Shown: in pieces, positions 5,752 through 7,269 of the stretch
Layout: the number at the start of each line of letters is the position of its first letter
Numbering within the stretch: position 1 is the first letter of the stretch
Assembly: GCA_005879815.1 (NCBI GenBank)
Contig: VBKA01000102.1
Coordinates: 1 to 7,269 of the forward strand
From: Chloroflexota bacterium
GTDB taxonomy: Bacteria > Chloroflexota > Limnocylindria > QHBO01
Length of the DNA stretch: 7,269 bases
Direction: 5' to 3'
Translations under genes and position numbers: made by a program
The notes under the pieces: generated by a model
What the model was told of the DNA's origin: nothing
What the model saw: the letters and a program-made list of their open reading frames with translations, nothing else
The model's database searches: none

Positions 5752-6915
5752 GTGGCCGAGACCGCGCCCACCGCGCTCCTGCTCAGCATCGGTTCCGAGC
5801 TGCTCCTCGGCGAGACGGTCGACACCAATGCCGCCTACCTCGGGCAGGAGCTCGCACGGCTGGGCATGGAGCTGCGGGCTGTCCAGCAGTTGCCCGACGA
5901 CCGAAAGGTCATCGCGGATGCTTTCTTGGAGGCCCTCGCGGGGGGCGACGTGGTCTTCGCCACGGGAGGCCTGGGCCCCACCCACGACGACCTGACCCGT
6001 GAGGGACTGGCCGATGCCCTTGGCGAGGAGCTTGTCGAGGACCGGGAGCTGGCCGAGGGGCTCAGAGCACGCTTCGGAGGTGCCGGACGCATGCCGGTCA
6101 GCAACCTCCACCAGGCGAGGCTGATCCCCTCCGCGCAGCCGCTCGACAATCCGGTCGGATCGGCGCCGGGCTGGTGGGTGGAGCGCAACGGACGCGCGGT
6201 CGTGCTCATGCCAGGCGTGCCTGCCGAGATGCATCGGATGTGGCGCGAGCAGGTCGTCCCGCGCCTCGAGCGAAGGTTGCGGCTGTTCCCGCTGGCCATG
6301 CGTACGGTCAAGACCTTCGGCCTTGGGGAATCTGCCGCGGCTGAGCGGCTCGGCGACCTGCTCGAGGTGCCCGGCGAAGGGATCGAGGCCGGGATCTACG
6401 CGCGTGACGACGGCGTGCACCTGCGCTTCAGCACGCGGGCAGGAGCGGCGCGGCTCGAAGAGCCTATGGCGCGCGCCTTGGCGATCCTGGGCGACGACGT
6501 CTACGGGACCGATGAGCAGACGCTTCCCGGGGTGGCGATGGCGGCCCTGCGGCGCGCCGGCGTGCACACCCTGGTGACCATCGAGTCCGGGACCGATGGC
6601 GCCCTGCTGGCGATCCTGGCGGCCCATGAGCCTGCGGAGGGCGAGGCTCGTTACCTGGGCGGATCGCTGGTGCAGGAGGGCCCGGAGCCAGGCGAGATAC
6701 CCGCCGAGGCGATCCTTACGGTCCGGCTGGGGGCGCAGGCGGCTCTCGGCCGCAGCCGCGTGACCGTCAGCCTCGCGGCCCCTGGAATCGGCTTCGAGGG
6801 GCGCGAGGTGCGCATCCACGGCTCTGGTGCCCAGCGGCTGCGACGAGGTGCGTTCGCCGCGCTCGACCTTGTTCGCCGTGAATGCCGGGCTGACGAGCAG
6901 GAAGGGCGGGCCTGA
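5752..6915 (+). CDS. cinA: CinA-family protein with intact MoCF-like domain and degenerate PncC domain
   Basis: CinA proteins combine an N-terminal COG1058/MoCF-like domain (ADP-ribose or dinucleotide pyrophosphatase in studied members) with a C-terminal nicotinamide-nucleotide amidase (PncC) domain. Here the N-terminal half is well kept: SIGSELLLGETVDTN (12-26), FATGGLGPTHDDLT (69-82), VLMPGVPAEM (151-160) and a middle domain to about 250. The C-terminal part (about 255-377) is recognisable by its pattern, but the ESCTGG signature is ESGTDG (278-283) and the GIAGP-GG and KP-G blocks are lost. The terminal RGAFAALDLVRR helix remains. At 387 residues it is somewhat shorter than typical CinA. 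Amidase activity is therefore unlikely. The GTG at 5752 is the only start that fits the conserved N-terminus; no Shine-Dalgarno is visible, so coupling to the upstream short frame is plausible. Confidence 0.92.
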   Translation: MAETAPTALLLSIGSELLLGETVDTNAAYLGQELARLGMELRAVQQLPDDRKVIADAFLEALAGGDVVFATGGLGPTHDDLTREGLADALGEELVEDRELAEGLRARFGGAGRMPVSNLHQARLIPSAQPLDNPVGSAPGWWVERNGRAVVLMPGVPAEMHRMWREQVVPRLERRLRLFPLAMRTVKTFGLGESAAAERLGDLLEVPGEGIEAGIYARDDGVHLRFSTRAGAARLEEPMARALAILGDDVYGTDEQTLPGVAMAALRRAGVHTLVTIESGTDGALLAILAAHEPAEGEARYLGGSLVQEGPEPGEIPAEAILTVRLGAQAALGRSRVTVSLAAPGIGFEGREVRIHGSGAQRLRRGAFAALDLVRRECRADEQEGRA

Positions 6916-6929
6916 GCCCGCCCTTCCTG
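6898..6929. terminator. Strong bidirectional hairpin at the end of cinA
   Basis: A perfect 14-bp inverted repeat (6898-6911 with 6916-6929) closes on a four-base loop, CTGA, at 6912-6915. The cinA stop codon is in that loop. The stem is very GC-rich and could be extended by one G-T pair. No T-run follows on either strand. It sits between two convergent genes, so it most likely acts as a shared transcription end or mRNA 3' barrier. Confidence 0.75.
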
Positions 6930-6952
6930 TAAAGGCTGTCGGCGATGAACGC

Positions 6953-7269
6953 TTAGGGACCGAAGTAGGTGAACGACTTGGTCATGAAGGCCGCTTTGTC
7001 GGCCGCCGTCCCATACGCCTCCAGTGGGAAGGCCAGGAAGATCACCTTGTAGGCACCGCTGGCGAGGTTGAGGCCATCGGCCGCTGTCGAGTCATCGGTG
7101 AATGCCGCCGTCGCCGGGGCTATCGGCGTGATCCGATCCTCGAAGCTTGCTCCGAGGATGCTGTGGTCAAGCGGAATGGCGCCGATCCCGTCGGTCACCG
7201 GGTTTCCGCTGACTCCGTGGACAGCAGTTGTGGCCTTGTCGTTCTGGGTCTCGCTGCCATCCCAATCGA
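6953..7269 (-). CDS. C-terminal part of a probable exported protein (5' end outside window)
   Basis: The minus-strand frame is open from the right edge to TAA at 6953-6955, giving about 104 visible residues. A GTG at 7196-7198 is in frame, but the residues before it (DWDGSETQNDKATTAVHGVSGNP) continue naturally, so it is treated as internal. The sequence is acidic and rich in Ala, Thr, Ser, Gly and Asp, with no cysteine and almost no Arg, unlike the neighbouring cytoplasmic proteins. It ends with YKVIFLAFPLEAYGTAADKAAFMTKSFTYFGP. That ending resembles the final strand and helix (FLGFPFEA-type) seen at the end of GATase/ThuA-like domains in large secreted bacterial proteins. The function is not recognisable from this piece. 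The gene converges on cinA. Confidence 0.65.
   Translation of the reverse strand, partial: DWDGSETQNDKATTAVHGVSGNPVTDGIGAIPLDHSILGASFEDRITPIAPATAAFTDDSTAADGLNLASGAYKVIFLAFPLEAYGTAADKAAFMTKSFTYFGP

Noticed and set aside
5689..6819. Minus-strand open frame (376 codons) opposite cinA
   Set aside because: It resembles a reverse image of cinA codons, rich in His/Arg/Gln/Pro, while the plus strand carries conserved CinA motifs.
1..7269. A novel defence, mobile or CRISPR-type system
   Set aside because: No repeats, transposase, integrase, nuclease or toxin-antitoxin pattern is visible. The genes are explained by F420 metabolism, a kinase and CinA.

Overview
This is GC-rich, densely packed bacterial DNA with mostly GTG starts. 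It carries coenzyme F420 genes, a Hanks-type Ser/Thr kinase and little intergenic space. The combination fits an F420-producing lineage such as Chloroflexota or Actinobacteriota. A stand-alone CofE without the nitroreductase domain of mycobacterial FbiB leans towards Chloroflexota, but the window cannot settle the taxonomy.

Layout. The left edge (1-362, + strand) holds the C-terminal end of a probable alpha/beta-hydrolase. Six genes follow on the minus strand. Read in transcription order (right to left) they are: a PPOX-type split-barrel protein (5480-5064), an LLM-class flavin/F420-dependent oxidoreductase (5071-4136), cofD (4134-3205), cofC/fbiD (3185-2589), cofE (2592-1828), and, after an 82-bp gap, a membrane-anchored Ser/Thr protein kinase (1745-408). 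The first five overlap or lie within 19 bp of each other and form one probable operon. CofC makes the nucleotide-activated side-chain precursor, CofD joins it to FO, and CofE adds glutamate to give F420. The PPOX and LLM proteins belong to families that use F420 or flavin. The FO synthase (fbiC/cofGH) and a dehydro-F420 reductase are not in the window.

Transcribed divergently (+ strand) from about 5575 is a 55-codon open frame. It looks like the N-terminus of a second LLM oxidoreductase joined in frame to that enzyme's last helix, with the barrel missing. Three sense codons after its stop, and in the same frame, comes a CinA-family gene (5752-6915). Its COG1058/MoCF-like domain is well kept, but its C-terminal PncC-like deamidase domain has lost its signature motifs. 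The gene ends in a perfect 14-bp hairpin with its stop codon in the loop. A convergent partial gene (6953-7269, - strand), probably the C-terminal end of a large exported protein, runs off the right edge.

No tRNA, rRNA, CRISPR array, insertion sequence or defence-type system was seen. The main points of interest are the collapsed LLM frame, the decayed CinA C-terminal domain, and the co-location of F420 synthesis genes with likely F420 users.
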